64,000 bases of DNA from JBBATK01 sp046297095 (GTDB lineage Bacteria; Bacteroidota; Ignavibacteria; Kapaibacteriales; NICIL-2), in the NCBI GenBank assembly GCA_046297095.1, contig JBKCNS010000063.1, positions 1 through 64,000 on the forward strand. Direction: 5' to 3'. The notes under the pieces were generated by a model, which did not search any database, was not told the origin of the DNA, and was given only the letters and a program-made list of their open reading frames with translations. Shown in pieces: positions 8,437-17,478 of this stretch (positions within the stretch are counted from its first letter, which is position 1; each line of letters begins with the position of its first letter). The position numbers and the translations under genes were made by a program.

Positions 8437-11400
8437 ATGCCGTCGACATACTTTTTACAGCAACGCATGACACTTCTACAGCAGCAACCATATCGATATT
8501 CTGCAGCCGCGCAATCTCCCGGCTTTCATCGTAATCGCCTAGGGTGGAATGCCGCGCTCTTGTGGTGTGCATTGATGATTTCTACAGCCATGCATGCGCA
8601 GCCGGTAATCTCGTACATACTGCCGGACATCGGTGCTCCCGGAATGGCAGTGTACATGGAGCTTATGGGCCCGAATAGCGGCGATCAGAACGGTAATGTT
8701 TTCTCCGTGAATGTGGATTCGATATTCAGCAATAACGCTACGGACCCGTTGCGTTTGGAATGCGTGCGTCCTTCAGATCGGTGGAAGATTACCTTTAGCC
8801 CCGTTGTTATCAGTTGGGCCGGGCGTTTGCTCTCTACTGTTGCGTTCGTGTCTCCGGCTTGTAGTCCGAATTCATCGGACTGGAGGCAATTGTCTGCCGA
8901 GTGGCGCATACCTGTGCAGGTAGTCACCACCAACGGAACATCGAACATTGATACGGTGTACATTGTTCAGCCAACACGTGTGGGAAGCCTGATCGGAGTG
9001 ACTCAGACGGTATTGGGCGCGGGAAGCTTAGGCGTGCGCTCACGCCGCGGCGCTATGATTGTGGATAGCATCATTTTTCGCGATACAATCTATACCGTAT
9101 CAACCAACGACCCCGACGGCATTGCTGCCAACGGCAATCAGGGGTACTTGCCTTTTACCTTGATGAGCATTGGCCCGGTGCGCGGTGCGGGCTCGAACAC
9201 TAAGCTGTCGGTCGATGCCATTGCTCAGGATGCGGGACCCGGCGGTGGCGGCGGAGCGGGAAGATTTTGTGATTTGGCAGCCGGCACGGGCACCCGAGGC
9301 GGAAACGGTTTCTCCGGTGGCGGCCGCGGCGGTAACAGCTTAACTCGATTGTATCAATCATATGGAACGGGCACCGGTACTCCTCTCAGCGATGGCACAT
9401 CCAATTCGCTGAATGATACTCGCGGAAGCTCCGTACCCGCAGCATTCGAAGCTGCCGGTGGCGGAACAGGCCATCCCTTTGGCGTGTCAGGGTCGAGCTG
9501 CTCCGATGGCAATGGCTGTATTCCGGAGGGCGGTGTTGGAGGCGGATCCGGTGCACAGAATAATATTGCCGGTGCCGGCGGCGGCAATGAAACAGCCGGA
9601 CAGAAGTCAGCTACAAACATTGATAACGGAGGAAAGGTACACGGTAATACAATGATCATCCCCATTGCCGGGGGCTCCGGAGGATCGAGCGGAAATCCCC
9701 GTTCGGCATTTGGTTCCTGCGGTGGTGTGGGTGGTGGGGGCGGTGGCGCGCTTCGACTGGTAGCGCCAACCGTATCGTCCATACTCCTAAGTGCTACCGG
9801 AGCAGATGGTGGCGCCACTGTTGGGTCAGGCGCAACGGAGATTGGCGGTTCGGGTGCAGGCGGAAGCGTGTCGCTGCATACACAGTACGGACTAAGCGAT
9901 GTGAATTACAACCTCAGACCCGGCGGCTTATCATCGGGCACCGGACGTGGCGGTAACGGTCGCGGTCGCTGCGATGGGCCGCAGGCACGCTGGGCCGGCT
10001 TGTCTATTTTCCGCGGTCCCTCCATAGACACCATTCAAAACGTATCGCTACCGTTTCTTCTCACGGGAACGGGAGAGCCGAATTCACGCATTGAGCTGTA
10101 CGTATATACCGAAACGGAAAAGTGGCGACGCTTTGCCGAAGGCGGTGTGGATGCGGCCGGCAATTGGGCCGGTCTGATCAGCTACAGCGGTTCGGATTCA
10201 TACATAAACATCGTTGCGGTACAGAAGGCTTCTATTGCTAACCCAAAGGGTTATGCCTTTGTTCCCTCTCACATTCTTTCGCCCTCGGCGGCGGTGGTTG
10301 TAAAGATTCAAAAAGTTGCGCAGATAGTTTGCGACGCCAATCGCGACATGGGCAGATCTACGTGTAGTAACAGCGGTTCGGTTACCGACACTATGTACAT
10401 CCGAAACAAGGGAGCCGGGGTTGCCACTATCGACAGCGCTCGTTTCTCCGATGGCAATCGTGGCTTTAGTCTTTTGTCTCCGTTACCTTTTCGTGGCGTA
10501 AATATTCAGCCGGGCGACTCTCTGCGTGTAGTGGTTCGCTTTCAACGAAACAGTGGAAGCACCGGCATTGTGAGCGATCGTTTGTTGGTGTTTTTAAAGT
10601 CCGGAACCGTGCCGCCCATTTGTACCACCGACTACAAAATCAGTGTGGATGCCGTCGGTTTGGTAAAAGCTAATACGTCCACCGGCGAGATAGATCCCGG
10701 CGAATTCGTATTTGATCTTGGTGAAGTGTGTAACAGAACCGGAGGCATCAAGACCTTCGCGGTAAAAAATGTTTCGTCGTTTACAGTTGGTGTGGTGAAG
10801 TACGCCATGGTCAGCGGACCAACGTCGATGTTTCAGGTAGGCAGTATTCAGCCGGCTATAGGTGCAGGAAGTAATGCATCCATTGTGATTACTGTTGCGC
10901 CCGGCTCGAAGGGTGTATACACAGACACATTGCGTATTACCATAGACTCATGCAATCTCACCTACGATATCCCTGTGCGCGTGCGCATCGTGGAAACCGT
11001 GGTGATAGGGTACTCGGCGGCTTTAGAGAAATTCGGCTTCGTGCAGATTGGCCAAAGTGTTACGCGCACACTTGTGATCAGGAACGAAGGCCGTGGTACG
11101 GACTCTGCGTACTTCGAAACAGTGCCATCGGTAACAGCACCATGGTCGCTGGTGCTGCGCCGTCCGGCTTCGTTACCTACAATGCTTGCGCCGGGCGATT
11201 CCATACTGTTTGATATCACCTTCAAACCCGACACAGCCGGATACTACGAACAGAACATTACGTGGGAGACATTGCAGCGAGGACCGTCGTGTGCTACCAC
11301 GGTTATCTTCAAGCCAAATGGTTTTGGTACGAATTCGTCGGTAGCGCCCAACAAAACCGATATCAGTTTCGGTATTGTGTATCACTGCCAACGCCGGCGC

Positions 11401-13389
11401 GATACCGTGTGGGTTAGGAACCTTGGCTCCACGGAGGCCACTATTTCGGGCGCAGCCTCACTTGGCGGAACAGATGCGCAATACTTTGTTGTTGTGTCTC
11501 AGCCGCCGGTATCATCGATCATTAAACCCGGAGACTCCGTGGCCTATGTGGTAGAGTTTACACCCGATCCTACAAGCACACTTACCACGTTGCGTTCGGC
11601 AACCGTAACACTTACATTCAACGACGGCACTGCCCGTACGATTACTGTTACACTAAGCGGAACGCAAAAGCGTGCTTCGCTTCAGATACTCGACGCACTT
11701 CCTATTGTTGTGAACTCGGTGCCCGTGAACAGTAGTGTATCTGTTCAATTGGGAGTGCAGAACCTATTGGACACAGTGATTTGTATTACCGATGTGCGGG
11801 CGCAAAACGAGACCGTTGTTCGTCCCGACATTCGCACATTCGATATTCCCAAGGGACAGCAACGCGCATTTCAGTTTACGATAACGCCCAAGTCTCTTGC
11901 AGATCTGATCGACACAGCCACGATCTATATCGGCTGCCCGTGCATTGATTCCATTAAGATTCCCATTATCGCGTATCCCACGAACACCGCATTGCTGTTC
12001 ACTCCGCGGCCTGCGTCCTTCGATACTGTAGATGTTTGTGAACGTCCGCAGCCCATTCGCCTGTCGGTAAAAAATCTGGACGTATCCAGCACAGCGTTCA
12101 TCGATACGGTTTATATCGAGGGTAAAGATGTAGACGTGTTTCAAATGCGTCTGCCGGTATGGACATCCTATCCCGTACCGGTTGGCTCTAACAACACCCT
12201 GAGTTCGGCCATCGTGGTGTATTACGATGGAAGCGGCAGACCCGGAGGATTGAAGACTGCGCGCATCATTGTCAATTACAGACTCAATAGTATTTATGTT
12301 CGAGACACCATTCAGGTTTCGGCATACAGAGCGGTACCCGTTATTGCCTCGAAGGATTCCATTCAGTTTGGAACTATTAAGCAGGGCGAAGTAACGTCGG
12401 CCAGCATGGACATCAAGAATATTCTTTCCCAACAAATCGAAGTTAGCTTCGGCTTTGTGGGCAACACAGCTCAAGCATTTAGTGCGCAGCCGGCACTTAT
12501 CCCGCTGGCGGGCGGACAGAGCAGTAACGTAACCGTGAACTTTAGCGGCATTGCAACAGGTTTGTATGCAGACAGCATGTACATTCGCTACTACTCCAGC
12601 AGTTTGGGATGCACGGATAGCGTGCCCATTCACCTATTCGGTGAAGTACTTCCGGGCTTGAATTACAAAGTGTGGCTGAAATCGAATGTACGTTCACTGG
12701 CTACCGATAAAGCTGTAGAGTTTCATGTAATGGGAACCACCGATAGCGTAGCCAGGCCGTTGCGCGGAGTGCGTATGCGCACCGTAGTATCCGTACCCGG
12801 CGATATGTATTTCCCGCGAAGTGCCAGAGTGCCCGGTGGCACAGCGTCTATAGCAAGTATCTCGCAGGGATTGCCCGGTACGCTGGATGTGGAGATAACG
12901 GCAGACAGTTTACCCAACGGTATAAGCCAGGATACCACGTTGTTAGCAATACTTTCCGGCGATGCTTTATTAGGAGCTCGCGAGTGCGACTCGCTGCGAA
13001 TTGTTGATTTCTCCTGGACCAATGCCGGCCCGCGACCAACCACATGGCTGAACAAAGATCAAGGAAGTGTTCAGTATTGCACGGAGATCTGCAAGCAGGG
13101 TGGCGATCGCCTTGTGGGTGGAGCGGTGCGTGCACTTACGCTGAGCATTCGTCCTAACCCCGCCGATGATCATGCAGATATTTCTGTTGATTGCGTAGAA
13201 TCGGGATTGCACACGGTAAAGATCTATAACGACATGGGACGCGAGGTGCAATCGGCTTCCGTAAAGGGCTATGCAGCACAGCGTTTTCAGTTGCAGCCGG
13301 AACTTAGCGAACTGCACAGCGGAACCTATACAGTAGTGGTAGTATCGCCTACGCAGTGCATATCTGCGCCACTGATTGTGGTAAAGTAA
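8437..13389 (+). CDS. Giant T9SS-secreted protein with glycine-rich region and choice-of-anchor (Hydin-like) domains
   Basis: 1650 residues. A signal peptide lies unusually far in (hydrophobic core about 37-51, cleavage near MHAQ at 52-55); an internal ATG at 8467 would shorten the basic leader. Residues about 265-530 are very Gly/Ser-rich (for example GGVGGGGGGALRLVAP). From about 620 to 1480 there are repeated beta-sandwich units with patterns such as 'F-x-x-V-x-x-G-x-x-V-x-x-T-L-x-I-x-N-x-G' and 'I-x-P-G-D-S', as in choice-of-anchor D / ASPM-SPD2-Hydin domains. The last ~85 residues (SIRPNPADDHADI to LHSGTYTVVVV) are a T9SS type A sorting domain. It is probably an adhesin-like or surface-layer protein; no enzymatic motif is seen. 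Confidence 0.8.
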   Translation: MPSTYFLQQRMTLLQQQPYRYSAAAQSPGFHRNRLGWNAALLWCALMISTAMHAQPVISYILPDIGAPGMAVYMELMGPNSGDQNGNVFSVNVDSIFSNNATDPLRLECVRPSDRWKITFSPVVISWAGRLLSTVAFVSPACSPNSSDWRQLSAEWRIPVQVVTTNGTSNIDTVYIVQPTRVGSLIGVTQTVLGAGSLGVRSRRGAMIVDSIIFRDTIYTVSTNDPDGIAANGNQGYLPFTLMSIGPVRGAGSNTKLSVDAIAQDAGPGGGGGAGRFCDLAAGTGTRGGNGFSGGGRGGNSLTRLYQSYGTGTGTPLSDGTSNSLNDTRGSSVPAAFEAAGGGTGHPFGVSGSSCSDGNGCIPEGGVGGGSGAQNNIAGAGGGNETAGQKSATNIDNGGKVHGNTMIIPIAGGSGGSSGNPRSAFGSCGGVGGGGGGALRLVAPTVSSILLSATGADGGATVGSGATEIGGSGAGGSVSLHTQYGLSDVNYNLRPGGLSSGTGRGGNGRGRCDGPQARWAGLSIFRGPSIDTIQNVSLPFLLTGTGEPNSRIELYVYTETEKWRRFAEGGVDAAGNWAGLISYSGSDSYINIVAVQKASIANPKGYAFVPSHILSPSAAVVVKIQKVAQIVCDANRDMGRSTCSNSGSVTDTMYIRNKGAGVATIDSARFSDGNRGFSLLSPLPFRGVNIQPGDSLRVVVRFQRNSGSTGIVSDRLLVFLKSGTVPPICTTDYKISVDAVGLVKANTSTGEIDPGEFVFDLGEVCNRTGGIKTFAVKNVSSFTVGVVKYAMVSGPTSMFQVGSIQPAIGAGSNASIVITVAPGSKGVYTDTLRITIDSCNLTYDIPVRVRIVETVVIGYSAALEKFGFVQIGQSVTRTLVIRNEGRGTDSAYFETVPSVTAPWSLVLRRPASLPTMLAPGDSILFDITFKPDTAGYYEQNITWETLQRGPSCATTVIFKPNGFGTNSSVAPNKTDISFGIVYHCQRRRDTVWVRNLGSTEATISGAASLGGTDAQYFVVVSQPPVSSIIKPGDSVAYVVEFTPDPTSTLTTLRSATVTLTFNDGTARTITVTLSGTQKRASLQILDALPIVVNSVPVNSSVSVQLGVQNLLDTVICITDVRAQNETVVRPDIRTFDIPKGQQRAFQFTITPKSLADLIDTATIYIGCPCIDSIKIPIIAYPTNTALLFTPRPASFDTVDVCERPQPIRLSVKNLDVSSTAFIDTVYIEGKDVDVFQMRLPVWTSYPVPVGSNNTLSSAIVVYYDGSGRPGGLKTARIIVNYRLNSIYVRDTIQVSAYRAVPVIASKDSIQFGTIKQGEVTSASMDIKNILSQQIEVSFGFVGNTAQAFSAQPALIPLAGGQSSNVTVNFSGIATGLYADSMYIRYYSSSLGCTDSVPIHLFGEVLPGLNYKVWLKSNVRSLATDKAVEFHVMGTTDSVARPLRGVRMRTVVSVPGDMYFPRSARVPGGTASIASISQGLPGTLDVEITADSLPNGISQDTTLLAILSGDALLGARECDSLRIVDFSWTNAGPRPTTWLNKDQGSVQYCTEICKQGGDRLVGGAVRALTLSIRPNPADDHADISVDCVESGLHTVKIYNDMGREVQSASVKGYAAQRFQLQPELSELHSGTYTVVVVSPTQCISAPLIVVK

Positions 13390-13445
13390 TCTGTCTTTCT
13401 GCTCCGGCTACGGTCTATGCTCACATGTAGCACGTGAACGTGCTT

Positions 13446-15899
13446 CTACAGATACGAGGGGAATGTTCCGGGGTTCGATTCCTGCATCATCGAATACACC
13501 GCGTCGAAAACATGCTCGGCTTCCGGCTTGCTCCAGTAGTTACCATCGGTACCATATGCAGGGCGGTGCGGCTGCGCAGAAAGCGTGCGCGGCGCGATGT
13601 CCAGGTACGCAAAACCGTTTTGTTTTTCCATAACATGCTGCATCATGTATGCAGTGGTACCACCGGGCACATCTTCATCCACGAACAGAATTCGGTTCGT
13701 CTTCTTTAGCGACTCCACAATCACATGATGGCAGTCGAAGGGCAACAATGTTTGTACGTCGATAATCTCTGTATCGATACCGCACGAAGCCAGCATCTCT
13801 GCGGCTTTCATCGCCACTCTGCAGGTAGCACCGTAGGTAACCAAGGTGATATCACTTCCCTGGCGAAGAACCTCAGGCACGCCAAGCTCGATGCAATGTT
13901 CACCAATATTGTCGGGTAATTTTTCCTTTAAGCGATACCCGTTCAACACCTCCACGATCAACGCGGGTTCATCGCTGCGCAACAGGGTATTATACATGCC
14001 TGCGGCATGCGTCATGTCTCTGGGAACACATACGTACATTCCCCGCACCAGATTGATAATGCCGGCCATGGGCGAGCCGCTATGCCACACACCTTCCAAG
14101 CGGTGGCCCCTGGTGCGAATAATCACCGGTGCTTTTTGTCCACCCTTTGTTCGCCATTGCACGGTAGCAAGATCGTCGCTCATTAATTGCAAAGCGTACA
14201 GCACATAGTCCAAATACTGGAGCTCGCAAATCGGGCGCAGTCCGCGCATCGCAAGGCCAATAGCCTGACCAAGAATAGTACACTCACGAATTCCCGTATC
14301 GGCCACGCGCATAGCGCCATATTTCTCCTGCAAGCCGGAGAATCCCTGATTCACATCGCCTAGCTTACCCAAGTCTTCACCGAAGGCCAGCACCCGAGGA
14401 TCGTTATTCAGCCAGTAGTCGAAGGTTGCGTTCAACACTTCAAAGCCAACCTTCGTGGGCGACTGCTCCGAGTAAGCAGCAGGCACGGGACTAATCTTCA
14501 ATGCGTTCTGCGCCGATGCCGAATGCAAATGGCTGGAATAGCGATCTACCTGCACCTCGTTCATGCGAGTGCGATACTCCTTCAGAGCCTGTACCGTTGG
14601 ATGCGACAAATCTTTTGCCAATACCAACACGCGATGCATGGCAATGAAATAATCCGCACGGAAGGGTTCGCGGATGGAGGCCAGCTCCGCGCGCACAGAC
14701 TGCACCGCGGAAGCAATCTGCGGAAGCGCTGCGATGATGGCATCCATCATTCCCAGCACCTTCTCTATCTCTGAGCGAATGGGGCTGATGAACGCAGACC
14801 ACGCGCGGTCTTTAGACGCCTTTACAAAATCTGCTGCGGTAGCTTCAATACCATCCAGCTCTTCGGCTGTGGCAATACCTTCTTGGAGAATCCATGCACG
14901 CATACGTGTTAGGCCGTCGAACTCGGCTTCCCACTGCAATCGCTCTTTGGATTTATATCGTTCATGCGAACCGGAAGTGGAATGGCCCTGAGGCTGAGTC
15001 ACTTCGGTAACATGAATAATTGCCGGAAAGCCGGTGCTGCGTATAGTGTCGGCAGCACGTTGATAGGTGCGCACGAGCTCGGGGTAATCCCAGCCCTTCA
15101 CTATGTACAAATCGTATCCCTGAGTATCACCTTCGCGACGCTGAAAGCCGCTGAGAATTTCTCCTAAATCTCCCTTCGTGTTTTGAAACTCATTGGGAAC
15201 GGAAATACCGTAGCCGTCGTCCCAAATGGAAATCAACGCAGGGGCACGAAGCACGCCTATAGCGTTCACCGATTCCCAGAACATTCCTTCGGCCGAGCTG
15301 GCATTACCAATGGTTCCGAAAGCAATCTCCGAGCCCTTTGCAGAGAATCCTTTGATGGAGTTCAGTGCCTCTACATCGCGGTACATGCGGGAAGCATAGG
15401 CAAGGCCCACCAGGCGCGGCATCTGCGAGCCCGTGGGTGATACATCCGCAGACGAGTTGTATTCATCCACCATCGATCGCCACGAACCATCGGGTTCCAA
15501 GAATCGCGTTCCGAAATGGCCGTTCATGGAGCGCCCTGCAGACGATGGTTCCGCTACGGGATCGGGTGTTGCGTAAAGCTGCGCAAAGAATTTCTCAACG
15601 GAGGAAATCTCTTTGGCAAACATGAAGGTTTGGTCGCGATAGTAGCCGCTGCGAATATCGCCTTTGCGGAATGCAGACGCCATGGCAAGTTGAGCCACTT
15701 CTTTGCCATCGCCAAAAATTCCAAACTTGGCCTTGCCGGACAATACTTCCTTGCGGCCCAGTAAACTGGCATGCCGACTTTCCCAGCCAATACGATAATG
15801 GTTCAGAACCGATTCGCGATCCCATTGCACGCCGCTATTTGCCGCGTTCGCTGCCGTAGAGGATCCCGATACCGTTCCATTCGATGTTTTAGTAGTCAT
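13446..15899 (-). CDS. Fused alpha/beta E1 component of a 2-oxoacid dehydrogenase complex
   Basis: 817 residues from the ATG at 15899. An upstream start at 16001 would add a hydrophobic leader and overlap the promoter, so it is rejected. Residues 1 to about 430 resemble the E1 alpha chain and about 475 to the end the E1 beta chain, including GEDLGKLGDVNQGFSGL and LQYLDYVLYALQLMSDD. Single-chain E1 enzymes of this kind are common in Bacteroidota. They decarboxylate pyruvate or branched-chain 2-oxoacids with thiamine diphosphate and pass the acyl group to E2 lipoyl domains. No E2 or E3 gene is adjacent. In the alpha half the cofactor motif reads GNA...DDGYG where GDG/GDA...NNGY is usual (Asn for the Mg-binding Asp). 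The substrate cannot be told from sequence alone. Confidence 0.85.
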   Translation of the reverse strand: MTTKTSNGTVSGSSTAANAANSGVQWDRESVLNHYRIGWESRHASLLGRKEVLSGKAKFGIFGDGKEVAQLAMASAFRKGDIRSGYYRDQTFMFAKEISSVEKFFAQLYATPDPVAEPSSAGRSMNGHFGTRFLEPDGSWRSMVDEYNSSADVSPTGSQMPRLVGLAYASRMYRDVEALNSIKGFSAKGSEIAFGTIGNASSAEGMFWESVNAIGVLRAPALISIWDDGYGISVPNEFQNTKGDLGEILSGFQRREGDTQGYDLYIVKGWDYPELVRTYQRAADTIRSTGFPAIIHVTEVTQPQGHSTSGSHERYKSKERLQWEAEFDGLTRMRAWILQEGIATAEELDGIEATAADFVKASKDRAWSAFISPIRSEIEKVLGMMDAIIAALPQIASAVQSVRAELASIREPFRADYFIAMHRVLVLAKDLSHPTVQALKEYRTRMNEVQVDRYSSHLHSASAQNALKISPVPAAYSEQSPTKVGFEVLNATFDYWLNNDPRVLAFGEDLGKLGDVNQGFSGLQEKYGAMRVADTGIRECTILGQAIGLAMRGLRPICELQYLDYVLYALQLMSDDLATVQWRTKGGQKAPVIIRTRGHRLEGVWHSGSPMAGIINLVRGMYVCVPRDMTHAAGMYNTLLRSDEPALIVEVLNGYRLKEKLPDNIGEHCIELGVPEVLRQGSDITLVTYGATCRVAMKAAEMLASCGIDTEIIDVQTLLPFDCHHVIVESLKKTNRILFVDEDVPGGTTAYMMQHVMEKQNGFAYLDIAPRTLSAQPHRPAYGTDGNYWSKPEAEHVFDAVYSMMQESNPGTFPSYL

Positions 15900-15952
15900 T
15901 CCGGCTGTTTTCACAAAGACGTCCAAGAAAAAAACCAATGCCAAGAGGGCTG

Positions 15953-15960
15953 CAAAGATA
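15953..15960 (-). promoter_or_regulatory. Bacteroidota-type -7 promoter element (TATCTTTG)
   Basis: Minus-strand TATCTTTG matches TAnnTTTG exactly and lies 53 bases before the ATG of the fused E1 gene. No -33 TTG is seen at the usual spacing. It supports the ATG at 15899 over the upstream start at 16001, because the transcript would begin near 15946. Confidence 0.5.
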
Positions 15961-16026
15961 CGAAAGGTGCGTGGCAGGGAGTATGGCCTTTGCAGAGCCA
16001 ATCATGGGTTCGATCAGGGTAGTAGG

Positions 16027-16080
16027 GCAGATTCGGAGCAGATTCGGAGCAAATGCGAGGCAGATTCGGAACAATTTGAA
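16027..16080. repeat. Five imperfect 11-bp tandem units
   Basis: Units GCAGATTCGGA at 16027, 16038 and 16060 are identical; those at 16049 and 16071 are diverged, and the last is incomplete. The array fills much of the gap between the PAP2 phosphatase stop and the E1 promoter. It lacks the spacers of a CRISPR array. Confidence 0.85.
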
Positions 16081-16091
16081 CCCGGAACGCA

Positions 16092-16808
16092 TCACAGTGA
16101 TATGCGAAACACCACTATCGGTGCTGTAACCGGGGGTTTTCCTTGCGGCATAGGCAGTACCGGACTGATCGCGGTCTTCAACGATTCCGTAAGCCTGTAT
16201 GCGCCATACCCAACGGCTGCGCCCAGAATGGCACCGGCGATAATGTCGGTGGGATAATGCACGCCAAGGTTCATGCGGGCATACCAGGTATAACCGGTGA
16301 AGAGCACCGCAGGAGCAACTACATACCACTGCGGATAACGCAGAGAAAGATACGTGGCAAGTGTTGCCGCGCTCGAGGAATGGCCGGATGGAAACGAAAA
16401 CTCATCATCCACCGATCCCGGATAAATGCAGTCAGGATGCGCTCTCCAGGGCCGCGGCCTTCCAACAAGCTCCTTCAGGGCAAAGGTTGCTCCCAAGGTT
16501 ATCGCCTGCGCGGAAAGCAACACAACACCCGATACTGCATGGTACTCGTTGTCCATTGCATGACCGGCAGCGAAAAGCCCCACCGGCACCGATATCACCA
16601 CAGGCACAAGCGCGCTGCTTACGGTTCGCGATGCCTCGTGAAACGATACTTCCGACTGCACGGACCGCACCATTGCTGCCTCGCCACGCAGAGTATCGCA
16701 TGATGGAAATGCAGTAGCTCGGGAATAGGCGTCAAGCGTGCAGACACCCAGGAAGACGGTAAACAGGTATATGCACAAACGAACGTGCACTCGGCGCTGA
16801 AAATTCAT
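16092..16808 (-). CDS. PAP2-superfamily membrane phosphatase
   Basis: 238 residues from the ATG at 16808. An N-terminal signal or membrane segment (LCIYLFTVFLGVCTL) is followed by several hydrophobic helices. All three PAP2 signature motifs are present: KELVGRPRP, FPSGHSSS, and RMNLGVHYPTD with the catalytic His. Proteins of this type dephosphorylate undecaprenyl diphosphate or phosphatidyl/phosphoglyceride lipids at the periplasmic face. In an organism making O-antigen-like glycans, lipid-carrier recycling is plausible, but the substrate is inferred only. It is divergent from the FliO-like gene across a 47-base gap and lies upstream of the fused E1 gene on the same strand. Confidence 0.87.
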   Translation of the reverse strand: MNFQRRVHVRLCIYLFTVFLGVCTLDAYSRATAFPSCDTLRGEAAMVRSVQSEVSFHEASRTVSSALVPVVISVPVGLFAAGHAMDNEYHAVSGVVLLSAQAITLGATFALKELVGRPRPWRAHPDCIYPGSVDDEFSFPSGHSSSAATLATYLSLRYPQWYVVAPAVLFTGYTWYARMNLGVHYPTDIIAGAILGAAVGYGAYRLTESLKTAISPVLPMPQGKPPVTAPIVVFRISL

Positions 16809-16819
16809 CGGTGGTTGTG

Positions 16820-16827
16820 TAAGTTTG
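16820..16827 (+). promoter_or_regulatory. -7 promoter element (TAAGTTTG) of the FliO-like gene
   Basis: Exact TAnnTTTG, 29 bases before the GTG at 16856. It lies in the short divergent gap with the PAP2 gene. No -33 element is recognisable. Confidence 0.4.
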
Positions 16828-16855
16828 AACCTAAAGTAAACACAAAACACACAGC

Positions 16856-17302
16856 GTGGACGGCACCATATTCAAAGCTTTCGTAACACTCATAGGATGC
16901 ATTGCATTCCTCTGGGCTGTGCTGTGGTTGGTTAAACGCAAAACCTCCGGCGGCCAAGTAGGCACTCAAGAGCTTCGCATTCGCATTATAGCTCGGCAAG
17001 CTCTCTCCGGAAAAGCGTCGATCATGGTGGTTGAAGTGGGTGAAAAAGTGATGACGCTTGGGGTAACAGAGCATTCGGTCACCATTTTAAACTCTGTGGC
17101 AGACCCGGAAAGTGGTGCCGGTGATAGCAGGCGGTCGCGCGTTGCGGCTCCGACCTTTGGCCCCATGGCATCCTATCCCCCAACAGCGCCTCCGGAACAA
17201 TACGGACTCCCACGCCCGGTCGCGAGCTCAACTTCTCCTTCGATCCCTCTGCAGGATCTCAGTATTCGCGGTTACCTTCGCACTCTATTCCGCAGAGGCT
17301 AA
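16856..17302 (+). CDS. FliO-like small membrane protein
   Basis: 148 residues starting with GTG at 16856. There is one N-terminal membrane helix (about residues 5-25: FKAFVTLIGCIAFLWAVLWLV), then a small beta-rich domain. In this domain RIRIIARQALSGKASIMVVE and VGEKVMTLGVTEHSVTIL closely follow the FliO/MopB pattern 'L-x-V-x-x-R-x-x-L-G-x-x-x-x-L-x-x-V-x-V-G-x-x-x-L-L-L-G-V'. The C-terminal 55 residues are Pro/Ser-rich and probably disordered. FliO assists assembly of the flagellar export gate (FliP), but no other flagellar gene is in the window; mreB follows instead. It may be a solitary FliO-fold protein with another role. Confidence in the fold is moderate. Confidence 0.6.
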   Translation: MDGTIFKAFVTLIGCIAFLWAVLWLVKRKTSGGQVGTQELRIRIIARQALSGKASIMVVEVGEKVMTLGVTEHSVTILNSVADPESGAGDSRRSRVAAPTFGPMASYPPTAPPEQYGLPRPVASSTSPSIPLQDLSIRGYLRTLFRRG

Positions 17303-17400
17303 ATGCAGCAACGCTTCGGTGTTTGGCATAATAAACATCAAAGCTTGTGAGGGCTAGTTTGAAGTTCAAAAAGCCAAGATAAGATTGACCCTGTCTTTTG

Positions 17401-17408
17401 TAGATTTG
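17401..17408 (+). promoter_or_regulatory. -7 promoter element (TAGATTTG) of the mre operon
   Basis: Exact TAnnTTTG located 70 bases upstream of the mreB ATG, in a gap of 176 bases after the FliO-like gene. A TTGACC at about 17387 is too close to be its -33 partner. Confidence 0.45.
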
Positions 17409-17478
17409 CCGCGCACAGGCTTGCACACTCGGCACTCTCTCGCTGTTTTTACCATCACGTCTCTGGTACCAAACGCTC

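Noticed and set aside
11764..12633. 289-codon open frame on the minus strand
   Set aside because: It lies wholly inside the giant T9SS protein gene, antisense, with no recognisable domain and a His/Arg/Cys-rich composition typical of shadow frames.
13429..13444. AGCACG/CGTGCT inverted repeat between two convergent genes as a terminator
   Set aside because: Six-base stem without a T-run on either strand; too weak to call.
16027..16080. Possible small CRISPR-like array
   Set aside because: Units are directly adjacent with no unique spacers, only 11 bases long, and no cas gene is near.
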